Assembly: GCA_002812745.2 (NCBI GenBank)
Contig: NCSJ02000120.1
Span: forward strand, 57,402-121,401
DNA from: Scytalidium lignicola
Lineage: Eukaryota > Ascomycota > Leotiomycetes
Direction of reading: 5' to 3'
Length of the DNA: 64,000 nt
Shown here piece by piece: positions 1 to 13,417 of the stretch (position 1 is the stretch's first letter; each line of letters starts with the position of its first letter). Position numbers and translations under genes: made by a program. Below the pieces are notes generated by a model. It did not search any database. It was not told where the DNA came from and worked only from the letters and a program-made list of their open reading frames with translations.

Positions 1-2353
1 TTTTATCAAACATGATTAAAGACAAGTAGGAGAAAATCAAAAACATTTGGTATAAGAACAAGAGATTGTATATATCAACAAACTTAACAGAAGAATTTGT
101 TAAAGAACAATATAGTTTATTATATAACAAACATATAAGAGTAGTTTGATGTTATTACTAAATTAACAAGGATTACTTTATTATGAAATTATAGTCAGTA
201 ATTAAAAAAGTAATCATAGAATGTAAAATCTGTAAGAAGGCTAAAAATCTAAGAAGGAAGCCTTGAGGACAATTATACTTTACACAGATACTTAACAATC
301 CATAGAAATTAATTGGATAAGATTTTATCATGAAACTACTAGTTTTCATAGATTATACAATAAAGGTTAAGTATAACTTTATCTTTGTAATAATTGAACA
401 TCATACTAATTATATAACATTTGAACTGTTCAAGGAGACTTGAGGAGTAAAAAAGATAACTGATATATTCTTGTAAAGAATAATGTCTTAATAAGGATTA
501 TCAAAACAGATAATCTTTAACAAAGATATTAAATTTACATTTAAGTTTTAAGAAATAATAACAATAAGAATAAGAGTTAAGAGGAAATTGTTAACAATAT
601 AATATTCACAAACTAACAGAAAAACAAAATGATTTAAAACAGATAGTTAGAAGAGTATCTTAAGTATTATGTCAATTATAATCAAGATAATTAGGTTGAT
701 TACTTGTTAATAGTAGAAATGATGTACAATAGTATACTATATAAATCAACTAAGATTACTTTATTCTATGTGAATTACAGACATGAACTAGAAAANGTTC
801 TACATTAGACTAGAATTGGAATTCATAAGTAAATCAGCAAAGATCTGTATAAAACAAATAAAAGAAATACAAGAAAAGATTAAGAACTTATTTTAATACA
901 TTAAAGAAAGAATAAAGAAGTATTATGATCATNAATACTTAATANAATTAGTATATAAAAAANAGGATAAAGTTTATCTTCTTANAAAAAACATTAAAAT
1001 AACAAGACTAAGTAATAAACTAAATTAAAGTAAAAATAAGATTATATAAAATCAAAGAAATCTATAAACCTTTAACATATAAATTAAAGTTATTAACAAT
1101 AATTAAGATATATCTTGTTTTCTATATTTTACTTCTTAAACCAATACTTAAAAATACTTAAATATCAATATTAAAAGAAGTTAATCTAGAAAGAGAATAT
1201 AAAGTTAAGAAAATCATTAGTCATAAAATGTATTATAAGAAATTATAATATTTAGTTAAATAGATAAAATATCTAAAGAATAAGAATAAATAAAAACTTA
1301 CTTTTAATCTTATAAGTTATAAGAAATTATTAAAGGTATCTTGTTAAACTTATCTTAAAATGGATTTCTAGATAATAGAATTATAAAGTTAAAGAAAAAG
1401 AAGTTAATAACAAAAGAAGAAATTATACTTAAGTTAATAGAATATAACTTTAAAAGTTATAAAAAGTTTTATTTCTCTTATTTTTCTTTTTCTTTTGTAA
1501 TATTTAACTTGTTTAAAGAAGAAAGTTTATAATAAATCATTTTACTAATATATTTATAAAAGAACTTCTTTTGTTTACAAAGATAAGTAAAACAAATTAT
1601 ATTCTTAGTTATAACCTAAGTAACCTTCTTCTCCTTAGCCTTAAGACAAGCCTTTTTCTTATCAAGAGTTTTCTAAGAGGTTACAAAAATGCTTTTACTC
1701 TTATACTTATACCTTTAACAAGTATATTCATTATAATAGTTAAATTTAAAAACTATTAAGCAAGTTAAACCATTTTAAACATAAAAACTATAAGAAGATA
1801 TCTTAATACTATACTTTGTTATATAATCTCTTAAGTTTAATACTTCTTAATATTTTCTTAATCTTGTCCTTTCTTCTATACTACTCTTAAAACATTATCA
1901 TTTGAGTAATATATTAAAAAGGAAAGAAGGATTAATAAATAAAGAAATGTTCAAAGATAACATTTTAATGTTAGGATAACATTAAACATAAAAGAGGATA
2001 ATATTATAGGTTTTACCATAATATAATGATTAGTATAAGCTTAAGGCTTGATATATAACAAAGTGTATATAAAGAACTTAACAATTATATAATATAGTTA
2101 AAACTCAAAAGACTTAAGAGGTTTAAAGGGTTTATAAACCTAAAGGACTTAAAAANGTTTAAAAAGTCTAGTTAGATTTCATTATTTATATAAGTATATT
2201 ATAAGAATATAAGAGTAAACTCCTTATGTTTAACTTAAATATATTATTGAATTTTACCTTTAACTTAGTTGTTTGTATTATACATTTCTACTGTCCTTAA
2301 ACATTTATTATACCTTGACTATCTAATAACTTGGATAATATAATTTTATAACA
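1..2353 (+). mobile_element. Ty3/gypsy (chromovirus-type) retrotransposon relic, 3' part
   Basis: The plus strand reads as a stop-riddled integrase. A zinc-finger remnant (CKICKKAK) lies near 226-250, followed by core-like stretches near 340-420, and a chromodomain-like remnant near 1195-1350 just after a pol C-terminal stretch. Stops fall mostly at TAA/TAG where Gln is expected, as RIP produces. Positions 1480-1930 match, in inverted orientation, the non-coding/antisense-ORF region of the second gypsy copy at the right edge (63150-63640). The polypurine-like stretch AGAGGATAA directly precedes the LTR. The 5' part lies outside the window. No part is translatable. Confidence 0.8.
2002..2353 (+). 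repeat. 3' LTR of the left gypsy element
   Basis: This stretch aligns along its length with the LTR at 33330-33690 and, inverted, with 62726-63082. It follows a polypurine tract and ends TTTTATAACA, against TTTTGTAACA in the better preserved copies. The starting TG has become TA (TATTATAG for TGTTATAG), a RIP-type change. A shared downstream block matches around 2195-2260 and 33520-33570 (tataagtat..agagtA..actcctTATGTT). Confidence 0.8.
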
Positions 2354-3827
2354 ATTAACTATTTATCTCTTACCTTTTCAAATAAAAATATAAATATAAT
2401 AACTGTTTCCTTTACTGATAATTTATTAATAGTTATATCAAGATCACTTTTTAAAAGCCTTGATTTATATTCCTTACAAAGTAATTAAAATACTTATTAA
2501 ATAGTTAAAACACTTTTACTACTTTGATTATTACTTTTATTAGAATATTATGTATTTTTGAATATATTTACTAACCAAGTTAATCCTTCTTTAATACTTA
2601 TATTTCTTAAGCATTTATAAGAATAATCAGATTTAGAGTTATTCTCTTATTGTTAATTATTAAGAGTAAAAGTCTTTATTATTAAAAAGCTTAAAGCTTA
2701 TAATAATCAAGATAAAAAGCTAATATTTAATAAAGAATATACTTAATTCCTAATTGTAATAACATTATTAAATAAGTCTTTAAATATATCTTAAAAAGAT
2801 AATAAATTAATTTAAAATTATATAACTTGTTTATAACTTAATAGATAATGTTTTTATACAAATAATATAATTGTATATAAATCCTTTTTCTCATTATATC
2901 CAAATCCTAATACTTTTGCTAAAGCTTATTACTCTTTATATATAAATTTATATTAATCTAATTTACTCTTAGTTTATTTTACAATTATAAAAGTAATATT
3001 ATGGATATAATTAACTTTTTTTNACAATTGTAACTTAAGCTTTAGACTTAAACCTATTATCAATTCATTTACCTTGTTAGACTTATTCTTTTATCTTTAA
3101 TAATAAAGTTTATTCTATTCTAATCATCTATATTGAATTAATTAGTTTAACTTGTTAAGAAGGTTATGAATTTAGTAGTTCAGATAGTAGTAAAATGGTT
3201 AAAGATTGAGGAGTAGGAAAAGGTAATAAAACTTTGATAATTTAAGATAATTCCTCATCAAGAAGTTAAGATTTAAGAATATCATCTTCTTAATCAAGTG
3301 AAAACTATTATTCTTATAACTAAAAAGTATAATAAGTAACTATATATATTTAAGTATAGTTATAATTATAATAATAAGTAGTTTACTTATATAATAAGAC
3401 TTTTTTTATTCTACAACATTTTCAATATTAACTAACTTATTACAATATAGCTAAATTGATTATTCATTAATTATTAATCATATCTTCAAGAGTATATAAA
3501 GTAAATATAAAGTTATTATTAAAGTAGAAAGTGGAGAATATAAAGTTGAATATGAAGAGAATATAAGGTTAATTATATAATTATATAAAGTGGAGAATAT
3601 AGTCATTTCATATGGTTATTGAACAAGCCTTAAGTTTAAAGCTTATATAATAAGTAATAAAGTTAATATAATAGTATAAAAANGATAATACTTTAATTTT
3701 TATAATAAGAGAAAAGTTTCTAAGTTCTTTTTTTTAATTTTAATTTTAATTTTTTNATAATTATACTCTTTATTTGACCTCTTAATTTATAAGCATTTGT
3801 AAAAACTCCTTAAGCTATAGTATATAA
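2354..3827. other. AT-rich spacer between two retrotransposon relics
   Basis: This is very AT-rich DNA with no open frame of useful length and no recognisable motif. It probably contains further RIP-degraded repeat DNA. I see no gene here. Confidence 0.6.
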
Positions 3828-4014
3828 TGTTAGTAGACTAATCATATATAAACATAATTAGTCATATATTAATTAGTCTTAATTAAGTAGTAAGGAGTTA
3901 TAACCTTAAGTTATAATTATACTTTATTACCTTAACAATTGATTAACCATTAACATAATTAGTATATTACTTATAAAGTAATATATTACATGTTATATCA
4001 GTAGTATATTAATA
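3828..4014 (+). repeat. 5' LTR of copia copy 2
   Basis: 187 bp, the same length as the LTRs of copy 1 and of the same family, with mainly C-to-T and G-to-A differences. It starts TGTTAGTAGACTA and ends with a degraded TATTAATA where copy 1 has the complement of its TGTCGGTAC start. Confidence 0.85.
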
Positions 4015-7000
4015 TTAATCAGTTTGTATATACAGATTAGGAAATTATAACCTTGTTTTATAACAATCCAGTAGCTTGTCTTATTGTCAAGGTTTTAAAG
4101 CTTATTTATATCTGTTTATAAAGTATCCTTCTTAAGAAGCTCTTCTCTTACTCAAAACTTATAAGTCTCCAGTTAAAAAGGAGAAGCATTGTATTTCAAA
4201 AGAAATATACTATTTCTTGTTAAATCTAAGTAGTCAGCTTTTTAACCTTTCAAAAACACTCTTTTATAACCTCTTACTTTTATTTGAATATACTCTTTCA
4301 TAACATACTCTTTATAATGAATATTACTCTTTACAATGTTCTTATAACCTTAGAGATTATTATATTCTTTTTTATAACTTTCATAACTTATAATTATAGC
4401 TTAAACCTTACTTAACTTTATACCTTACTTTTAAATTATACTTATTAAACTTTTATATGATATATATATATATAAGAGAATACTTAAGGAAAAATATACT
4501 TAAGAAGACTTGTTAAGAAGTTATAAATGTCTTTAAATACAATTAAAAAGCCTTTAAGCTTTAGAGTTTATTATTTACAAGTAAATATTCTTCATATTAA
4601 AGTATAACTAATTTTAGTATTTAAATTATTTATATACCTTAAGATTAATACTTATATACAAGGATGTTAAGTATAAAAGAATAAGAAGGATAAAAGGAAA
4701 AGATAAAGAGATAAAAGTATAAAATATATGTTAAAAGTACATTATTAAAAAGCTTAGAAGAATTTTTAATTATTAAGGCTTATAAATATAAATTTAACAA
4801 AACTAATGATTTTAACCTTTAAGACTTATTCTAAGAGGATTTTGAACATTTCATAATAAACAACTTTTATATAATTCCTTATAAAGAATTATAAATCTTA
4901 TATACATACCTTTATTATAATAATGTTTATATAATAATTAATAACAAGAATAAGTCAATTGTACAAATGTTATATAATGTACTTAAGGAAGAAGAATAAC
5001 ATGTATAAATTAAAGAAGACTTTAATAAAGTTATTTAAGATCTTTGAAAAGAGTTTATTACTTTTATAATTATTAGACTAAGAACAAACCTTATAACCTT
5101 ATAACCTAGCCTTTATATAACTTTATACCTTACTTTATTTTATAAAAACTAACAACTTACTTCTTTTATAACTTAATAAAGTAATAAACAATTAATATTT
5201 AGAATTAAAGGACAATTATAAGAATAATACTATAAACAATTAGATGAACAAGTACAAAATAACCTTGACTCTTTATTATACAAGGTTAATAAATATATTT
5301 CTAAGATCTTAAAGATCTTAATTGAAGAACAAAAGTATAATAGAACTAATAACAACTTTAACCTTAAGTTGATTATCTTTAAGAATATTTATAAGAAGGT
5401 AAAACTATTAAAAATAAGCCTTATGAAAGTATTCCTTATAATATTAAAAAGGTTAACCTAAAATCACTTTTATAATAACTAATTATTAAAACATACTTTT
5501 GGAGAAGTATATACTAATCTTTATAACTTCTTTAAGAGATTTAGTTATTATTATTAAAATTTAAGCAAATAAAATAACATTACTCTAATTTTAATTATAC
5601 TTAAGAATTATAAGAAAACAATATAAGAGTATATATAATTACTTATTAATAAACTCTAGAAATTATAATATAACCTTTATTTAACTTTGAAGAATGTTGA
5701 ATTTCTCTACAATAAGATAATTATAACTTGTTAAGGATTACTTATGTATAAATATATAATAACAAATTTACTTTCAGACTTAAGATAGTTTATCAATAAA
5801 TTTTAATCTTTGATTATTATATACAAGAAGGAACAAGAGTAAAATAAGACTTTCTTTATAGATTATCATTATTTTAATAAGAACTTAACTAATTATAAAC
5901 ATAAAAACTTTTTNAAATTGAAACCCTGGATAATATACTATAAATATACTTATATTTCATTGATAAAATAAGTGTTTTATATACAAGAAAGAAGGTTATT
6001 ACTCATAAAAGTACTTATAAGAGGAGTAAGATAAGGAGAAGGCTAAATTCAAGGCTAAGAATATAAGCTAATTTAACATTAAAGTTTATAACTTTAACAA
6101 ATGTTTTAAGAAATGTTTTAAGTAATATATTGTTGATTATAAAGGTGATAATTCAGAAGAAGAGTTAAAGACTACTTTTAAAGCTCTTTTAGTAAACAAT
6201 AATAATACTAAGCTTAAATAAGATGATAATATCTTTACAAATGTCTTTATAGCTTTTACTACTTTATTTAATAATTTTTCAGTTGAATCAATAATCTTTA
6301 TTGTTATAAAACTTGTAAACTAAACTTTTATATATCAACTTATCATTGAAGTACTTACTTTAATCGTTAAAACATTTATACTTATACTTATTAAAATGAT
6401 TACAAGTGTATATAATATAGTTAACATAACAAGATATAATTCTAAACAGTTTTATAAAATTATAATTAATATAAGAGCCTTCAAATACTTTACAATTAAT
6501 TATAGCCAATTTCAAGCCTTATAATAAGTAAACAAAAGTATTATACTTAATAATACTATACAAAATATAACAATTATACAATTTAACATAAGATCTACTT
6601 CCTCAATAAACTTTATAATAATAATTACACTTATTAGTCAAATAAAGTTTTATATTATTTAAGTAAATATATCTTTTCTACTTAGTATAACTAATATAGA
6701 CTATTTAAGTATATACTTTAATAATCTTATAAATAACCTAGTCATACTACAAGATGAAATATTAATTGTACATTGATTTAATTATCCTTTTATATTATAA
6801 AAGATTCTTTTACAAATGTTAATTGTCAAATCTTTTGATTAAAACCCTTGTTTCTTGACTAACATTAAATTACAATGCTTATACTAGCATTTTGGCTACT
6901 TATCAATAAGTAAGCTTCAGAAGATATTAAACCAAGTTAGTTATGATATTAACAAATAAACCTTAAAGTACTTGATTAAGTATTATATTCATTGTTAACA

Positions 7001-7824
7001 TTATAGCAAATTATTAGGACATTTCAGATTTAACCTTAAAGACAACATTAGCTTTAATTACTTTATTATTATAAATATCTTTTATATCTTTAAAAANGTT
7101 AGTTTTCTATATTGTTAATAAAAATACTTAATACTAGGCTAGTAGATAACTTTAGAATATTAATGCTAAACATACTTAAGATGTACTTTGAATATACTAG
7201 ATTAATACTTATTTAAACTCTCTTGACCAGATTACTATTAACATTAAAAAAGAACTTTATAAGTAAAGAATTTTAATAATATGTTAATACTATAAGAATC
7301 ACTTTGAAGGTTATCTTAATAGAAGTTTATAACTTTATTAGAATTATTAAAAGATATTATAACCTTATATAATATACTTATTAAATCATTATTATAGAAA
7401 TCTACAATATTAACAAGAAGATAACCTTATAAATAGCTTTTAAAGTTGTTAATAATTTAGTAAGTCTAAATAATCTTGTTCTTATACTTTTAATATATAG
7501 TACTTACTTTCAACTGTCTGAATTTAACATTCTCTCCTTAACAATTACTTAAAAGGCAATTGTAATTAAAAAGGCAATAAAGGAAATATACAAATTAAGA
7601 GTAAAACATCAGGTTTAAAATATTCTTAACATACAAAATAGCCTAAATATAGATAATATTCATAATTTATCATTAAATTCACAAGTCTTTGTATAAAGGG
7701 AAAGTAATACTAATTAGAATAAAAGTTAAGAAGGACTATACAAGTTTATTAACATAAACAGTAAATCTTGTGTATTAACATTACCTTATAATAATATAAC
7801 ATTTTAATTAACCTTTATAAAGCT

Positions 7825-8064
7825 TTACTTTACATCAACAATAAAATTGAATAATATTGAGTTATTAAAGGTTAATACTGAAGATGTTGAAGAAGAAGAA
7901 AACTCTAAAGGAAACAACCTTATAATTATTATATTATTATTAATATAACTTGTATAACTTATACAACTTGTCAAATGTAAAAGGAAAAGACTATATAAGT
8001 ATCTTATTAATATAAACCTAGTTAATATTGTTATGTTTATACAAGATGATATTATTATATTCAT
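7825..8064 (-). other. Open frame antisense to copia pol; not a gene
   Basis: A 79-codon minus-strand frame that corresponds residue by residue to the antisense frame at 19883-20122 in copia copy 1. It is useful only as a landmark showing that the two elements belong to one family. The sense strand here carries the acidic Glu/Ser linker and the start of the reverse-transcriptase region. Confidence 0.7.
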
Positions 8065-9750
8065 ATAAAATAAACATTAATATACAACTTCTTAAGAAGT
8101 TGAAATATTAAGGTTATTAAAGAAAAGAGTCTTTAAGATTACTTTAATAATAAACATACTTAAAAGAGTATACATTTTTAATATAAGATTCATGAACAAG
8201 ATCAAGAATAAAAGGATAGAAAAAGCTTTTAAGAAATCAAGGCTTATAATACAAATATACAATAATGAAGGAAAAGAACTAGTTTTGACTTAATTTCTAA
8301 CTATTCAATATATTAGCCAAAGAATTATTCTTTGTATTATGATTATAAAGAATAAAATTACAGATTTGTACTTACAAGACATTTTTTTAAGCTTATATAC
8401 AATTAACAACCTTGTTAAACTATGATTTTTATATATAATCACCTATTGAACTTACTTAATAATTATACTTCTAAGAAGACTTAATTTTAAGGGTTATTAA
8501 ACCTTTATATAAAGTCTTTAAAGTTAAGAACTATTAATTTAAAACTTATTACTTATATCATATTAAAGAGCTTTTAATAGAGTAATTTATTTATGATTTA
8601 TGCCTTTTGTACAATAACAACCTATTTAGCCTTGTTAACCTTCAAACCAATAATATACTGTTTATTAAAGACCTTAAGTTTATATAACAAGAGTAAGTAC
8701 AACTTTAAAAGATTAAGTTTTTAACTAAGGAATAAGAGCTTTTAACTTCTGAAAAGAGCTTTAAATTTAATAATAGTATTATTTAATTATAAGATAACAA
8801 AACTACCTTTACTTAAGAATGTTAATATAATAACTTAAAGCTTATAAGTAATAAATCAATGAATATAATAAGTTCTTGTAAAATTATATACTAAAACCTT
8901 TTTATTAAAGAGTAATATGTTGTTTAATATATAAGAAAAGTATATATTATATTTATTTGTTAGTCAAAAGTTATATTTAACTTGTTAATTATAACTTAAA
9001 CTGTAGATTTAAACAAAAAGAACATTAAAGTACTGAATAAACAATTATAATAACAAATCAAGAATATTATTAAGGGTTTACACTTTGTTAAATTAGACAA
9101 AAACACTTTATAACTATTAATATTTATAAATGTTTCTTTTATAAACAACAAGGACTTGTCCTTGTAAATTAACTATATTTTAACTTTAACAAATAAAAAA
9201 AGAAATATAAATATATTACACTAGTCCTTGATTAAGTACAAAAGGGTTATTCAAAGTGTTCTAACCTTTAAACTTTATAGAATAATTTATAAGTTTGATA
9301 TAAGAGCTTTTATCAAATCTATTATTGATAAAGCCTTGAAGATTAGCTTTCTACTAACTTTTTTATATAAATTCAAAATTACTTTACAATTACTTTATCA
9401 AGTTAAGAATTATATAAGAAAAGCACTTGATGATCAACATAATATACCTTTGCTAAGCTTACAAGTAATAAGAGATTGTAAAGGTTAAATGAATATAAGG
9501 AATTACAAATCCAACTAATTCTATAAGTAAGGAAAAGTCTTCGAATGCTTTAAAACAATTGGTAGATATGAATAAAGTATAATTAAAANGTGGTAAAATA
9601 AGTGAAACATAGAAGAAGTAACAACAAAGTTTGAGTAATAACTTAGAGTTAAGCCTAAATAAATAATTAACATGTAATCAGGAGAAAACAGTAGATTTGA
9701 GCTTTTTGAGCTTTTGTACAATAGTTTGACAATTTTCAAAGTAATTCCAA

Positions 9751-9937
9751 TGTTAATAAACTAGTCATGTATAAACATGATCAATTACATGCTAGTTAGT
9801 CTTAATTAGGTAGTAAGGAGTTATAGCCTTAAGTTATAACTTTACTCTACTACCTTTACAATTAATCAACCATCAACATAACTAGTATATCATTTATAAA
9901 GTGATGTACTATATATTATATCAGTAGTATACTAACA
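9751..9937 (+). repeat. 3' LTR of copia copy 2
   Basis: 187 bp, TG at 9751 and CA at 9936-9937. It is less mutated than the 5' LTR of the same element (for example ctagtcatgtata against ctaatcatatata). Confidence 0.87.
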
Positions 9938-10654
9938 TATGGTTTTCTCTACTAATATTCCTTTATTTTACTATTCCTTTGAACTGTACTGTTAATAATA
10001 AGAGAATACTCTCTTGTAAACAGGCAAAGGACAAAGCCTTACTCAAAAGCTTATAATAAACCTAAGTTACTCAAATTCCTATATACTTATCACTTTGTAA
10101 TTTCATTTACTATCTCCTTGTATTATACATTGTACATTATACAATTTTAACTCCTTAAGATCTATTCCTTTTTATAATGTTTGTTTATAATAAGAGTTGA
10201 TTGATTATTCCTTATTCTATTGTATAAGGATACTTGTTGATTGTCTAAGTTTATAATTTAGTATATTTGTTGATAGTTATTCTTCTTTTAAGATGTATTT
10301 TATCATCATAATCAATCTTAAAGACTATAAACAATTGTTAAGTAAGAAAGTAAGTTTACTATATTCATTTTCTATCAAAGTAAAGTATAATATATATTTT
10401 GAAAGAGAGAATTAAACCCTTTCATGATAGTAATACTATGGTTATTTCTATTTATAGTATTTTAAAAGGTTTAAAAGGTTAATTTTCAATGTATTAACAT
10501 ATTGTTGATAAAGGAATAATTATCATATGACTTAATCTTAGCTTTACAAATTATACTATAAGATTATAACCCTTATTATGTACAAGTATTAAGTCTTGAA
10601 AGTTATGAATTATTACTTGTAAGTAACTTAATAATACCAGAGAACTTCTTATAA
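9938..10654. other. AT-rich spacer without genes
   Basis: Lies between the copia 3' LTR and the start of the large inverted repeat. No coding frame, RNA gene or recognised repeat was seen. Confidence 0.6.
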
Positions 10655-13118
10655 CTAAAGAGATATTAAATATCTTCTCCTTTTGTTCATATTACTTTTC
10701 TAACCTTTTTNGTTCTTTGTAGACTAGAACAAAGATTAAGTTAAATTTGATTATTAAAGATAATACTTTTAACTTAAAGTCTTATACTTTAGACAATTAT
10801 ATTAGGTTTCTTTATAATGTTTAGTTTAATAAGTAATAATAGTACTTTATAACTATTGTTAGTTTTTAATAAGTAATAATTTACTTGTTATTTTCTTGTA
10901 CTAATAATCTACTAACTTTACTTTTACCTATTATCAGGATATTTATGTTTTCTAAAAGTATCTTAAAATCAATTGAGCATTATGATGATTTTACTTTCTG
11001 TAATATCTCAAGGATCCATCCAAATACAGTGAAGCAGAGTATAATACTAATATACTTTACATTTAGTATAAGGGATAAAGATATAGAACCTTTAATATAC
11101 CTCGAAGTTGAAGTTTGATTAAAGAATCATTTCTGAATCACCCTTAACAAATACTTAATAGTAAATCTATAAAAGAGAAACTTATTACTACTCTGTATAT
11201 AATTAAAGACTAAGAGCATATAAACTACTTAATATTATACATTCTATTATATGCATATACACAATAAATTGTATAAACATCATGATTGATTAAATTAAGG
11301 CTTTATAGTTTATATAAATAAAGTATTGTATTTTACCTAAATTTCATTATTTAAATACTAAGCTATATTATCTCTATACTTACTTCTCTCTTAGTCTTAA
11401 CAACTCTAAAAAGTAATCTACACTACTGATTACTTGATTTTCATATAATTAAAACTTAAAGTTAAATGTTTTTTCTGTAATTTTCATTATACTTGTTTTA
11501 AATGTTGTTAAGCCTTAAATTTTATACAACTATTATCAGAAAAGGTATTTTAAACTTATATTTAAAGTAAAGAAATACTTTTACTTACTTAAGGATAATT
11601 AATATAATTATACTAAGCTTTATCTATACATACAAAATATAACAATTAGACTATCAAGTTGTTAAACTAATTAATTAAGTTTAATCAAATTCTTTAATTG
11701 TATCTTAACCTTTTTTNAAGAATATATGATTAAGTTAAGGTCTAGAATATAAACACTTGAAGGTTATTTATAATAAATTAATATTAACAACTTAAATCAT
11801 TATATCAAAGTTCTTTAATTCTAAAAGGATACTTTAGTAATAATAAGAATTCATAAGCCTTGCAGAATAATATAACTTTATAATGTTTGTATCCTTGACT
11901 ATATTTACTTAGAAGATGCTTAACTGCCCTTGAAGGAGGTCCTCTCCTTTTAAGCTAAGTAATCTTACTCTTATTACTTTAACTTCATTAACCTTTATTC
12001 TTAATTATATATATCTTTACTCTTTGATTAAATAAAGCTTTAATTTCAGTAGTATATTATAATTTAACATTTGTAAAACTTAATGTTAAGGAATTATCTT
12101 AAAGCTTATACAAGACATTCCACTTGTTAAGCTGAATATAATCTTACATAACATATCCTGATCAATGAAGTTTACTTTAAGAGTTAATATACAAGAAATA
12201 TGTACATGTTTCTTCTTGGTATACTTAATATTATACACTAAATAATCTTGTGTTAATATCTTAAGCAAACAAAGTTTTGATGTAAAGAAGTTCTTCATCT
12301 TAAGTATAGTCATAAAGATAATACTTATCATCTTGCTTATTAGTTATCTTCAAGCTTTCATAGAAGAACTTGTTGTTAAATCCTAAGTATATAGAATACA
12401 AAATTTTATATCTCTCCTTATATATATCTGCTAATATAATTTGACAGATTTCTACTAAACCAAAAGACAAGAGATATTAGATATACACTAAGTCAATTTC
12501 ATTTTCATATTCAATACAAAACTCTCCTTATACAATATTATACTTAATAATATCATTAAAAGTTATTATAATTAATAAGAGAAATTGTAATAATTTATGA
12601 TATATATATACTTAAGAAGACAATCAAGAAGAGGTAATTATAAATATAAGTTATTTGTTCATTCTCTTATGATGAAAAGTTTAAAAAAAAAGACATCTTA
12701 TTGTTCTTGAACATTAAACAAGGTACATATAAAGTTATAAAATAAGTTATAATAAATTTCAAATCTATAAAAAGTATATATAATCTATATCATTTCAGCA
12801 TGTAATAAGGGATTTAAGTTTACCTTAAGGCTAGTTAATATCAAGTATTTGCTTAATGTATAAGAGGCAAAATCTACTATAAAGTAATAAATATAATAGT
12901 AAAGTCTACTTATAAGGAGAGTATTAAGCAATGTTTACAGTTAAGATAATAGCCTTCAGATATGAAGATGCTAAATAACAAACTTATTCATGTTCTGTTG
13001 ACTTTATAATTTTAATCATAAGAATTCTAATGTTATAATAACTTCAAAAAATAATGTAATTCCTAATCTTACTAATTACTTAGTCTTATTAACCACTGAA
13101 TTTGATAATGAAATTTAA
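10655..13118 (+). repeat. Left arm of a large inverted repeat
   Basis: The arm pairs with 13418-15885 in inverted orientation. Checked anchor pairs: 10681-10690 with 15848-15857, 11171-11180 with 15356-15365, and 13101-13110 with 13425-13434. Coordinate sums stay at 26535-26538, so the arms are collinear with almost no net indel over about 2.4 kb. The arms differ at many sites, mostly transitions. The minus-strand frame at 12086-12331 is the counterpart of the plus-strand frame at 14238-14456. Both are relics of an unrecognised coding region. Confidence 0.85.
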
Positions 13119-13417
13119 TAAAATCATACCTTTATATCTTAACAATTACTTTTGAATTTTAATATAAAATTTTAAATTTAACTAATATATTTAATTATAT
13201 ACTTTATTTTAAAGTTTTCAACAATTCAAAGTCTTTGTAATATTATTAAATATAATATTAACTTAAATTATAAGGCTAAGGAGGTATATTCTATATTATA
13301 TAAGTTATTATTATATTTAAAGCTTATTAATTTAAATTTTAAAGATTAACTAAATACTCAAAGAAAGATAATTCTATGAAATAGTTTTATAATTGAATTA
13401 TTAACACTTTAAATTTA

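Larger units (their letters stand above)
3828..9937 (+). mobile_element. Full-length but heavily RIP-mutated Ty1/copia element (copy 2)
   Basis: The element has two 187-bp LTRs (3828-4014 and 9751-9937) and totals 6110 bp, almost the same as the 6108-bp copy at 18008-24115, to which it is inverted. Landmarks match throughout: the open frame antisense to pol at 7825-8064 is a mutated version of 19883-20122, and the RNase H and C-terminal region (about 9200-9600) corresponds to 18316-18900. Nearly every expected Gln codon is a stop and CpA/TpG sites are depleted, so no gag-pol protein survives. Flanks are tataa (3823-3827) and tatgg (9938-9942). These would be one 5-bp target duplication with two G-to-A changes, which is itself consistent with RIP. 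Confidence 0.88.
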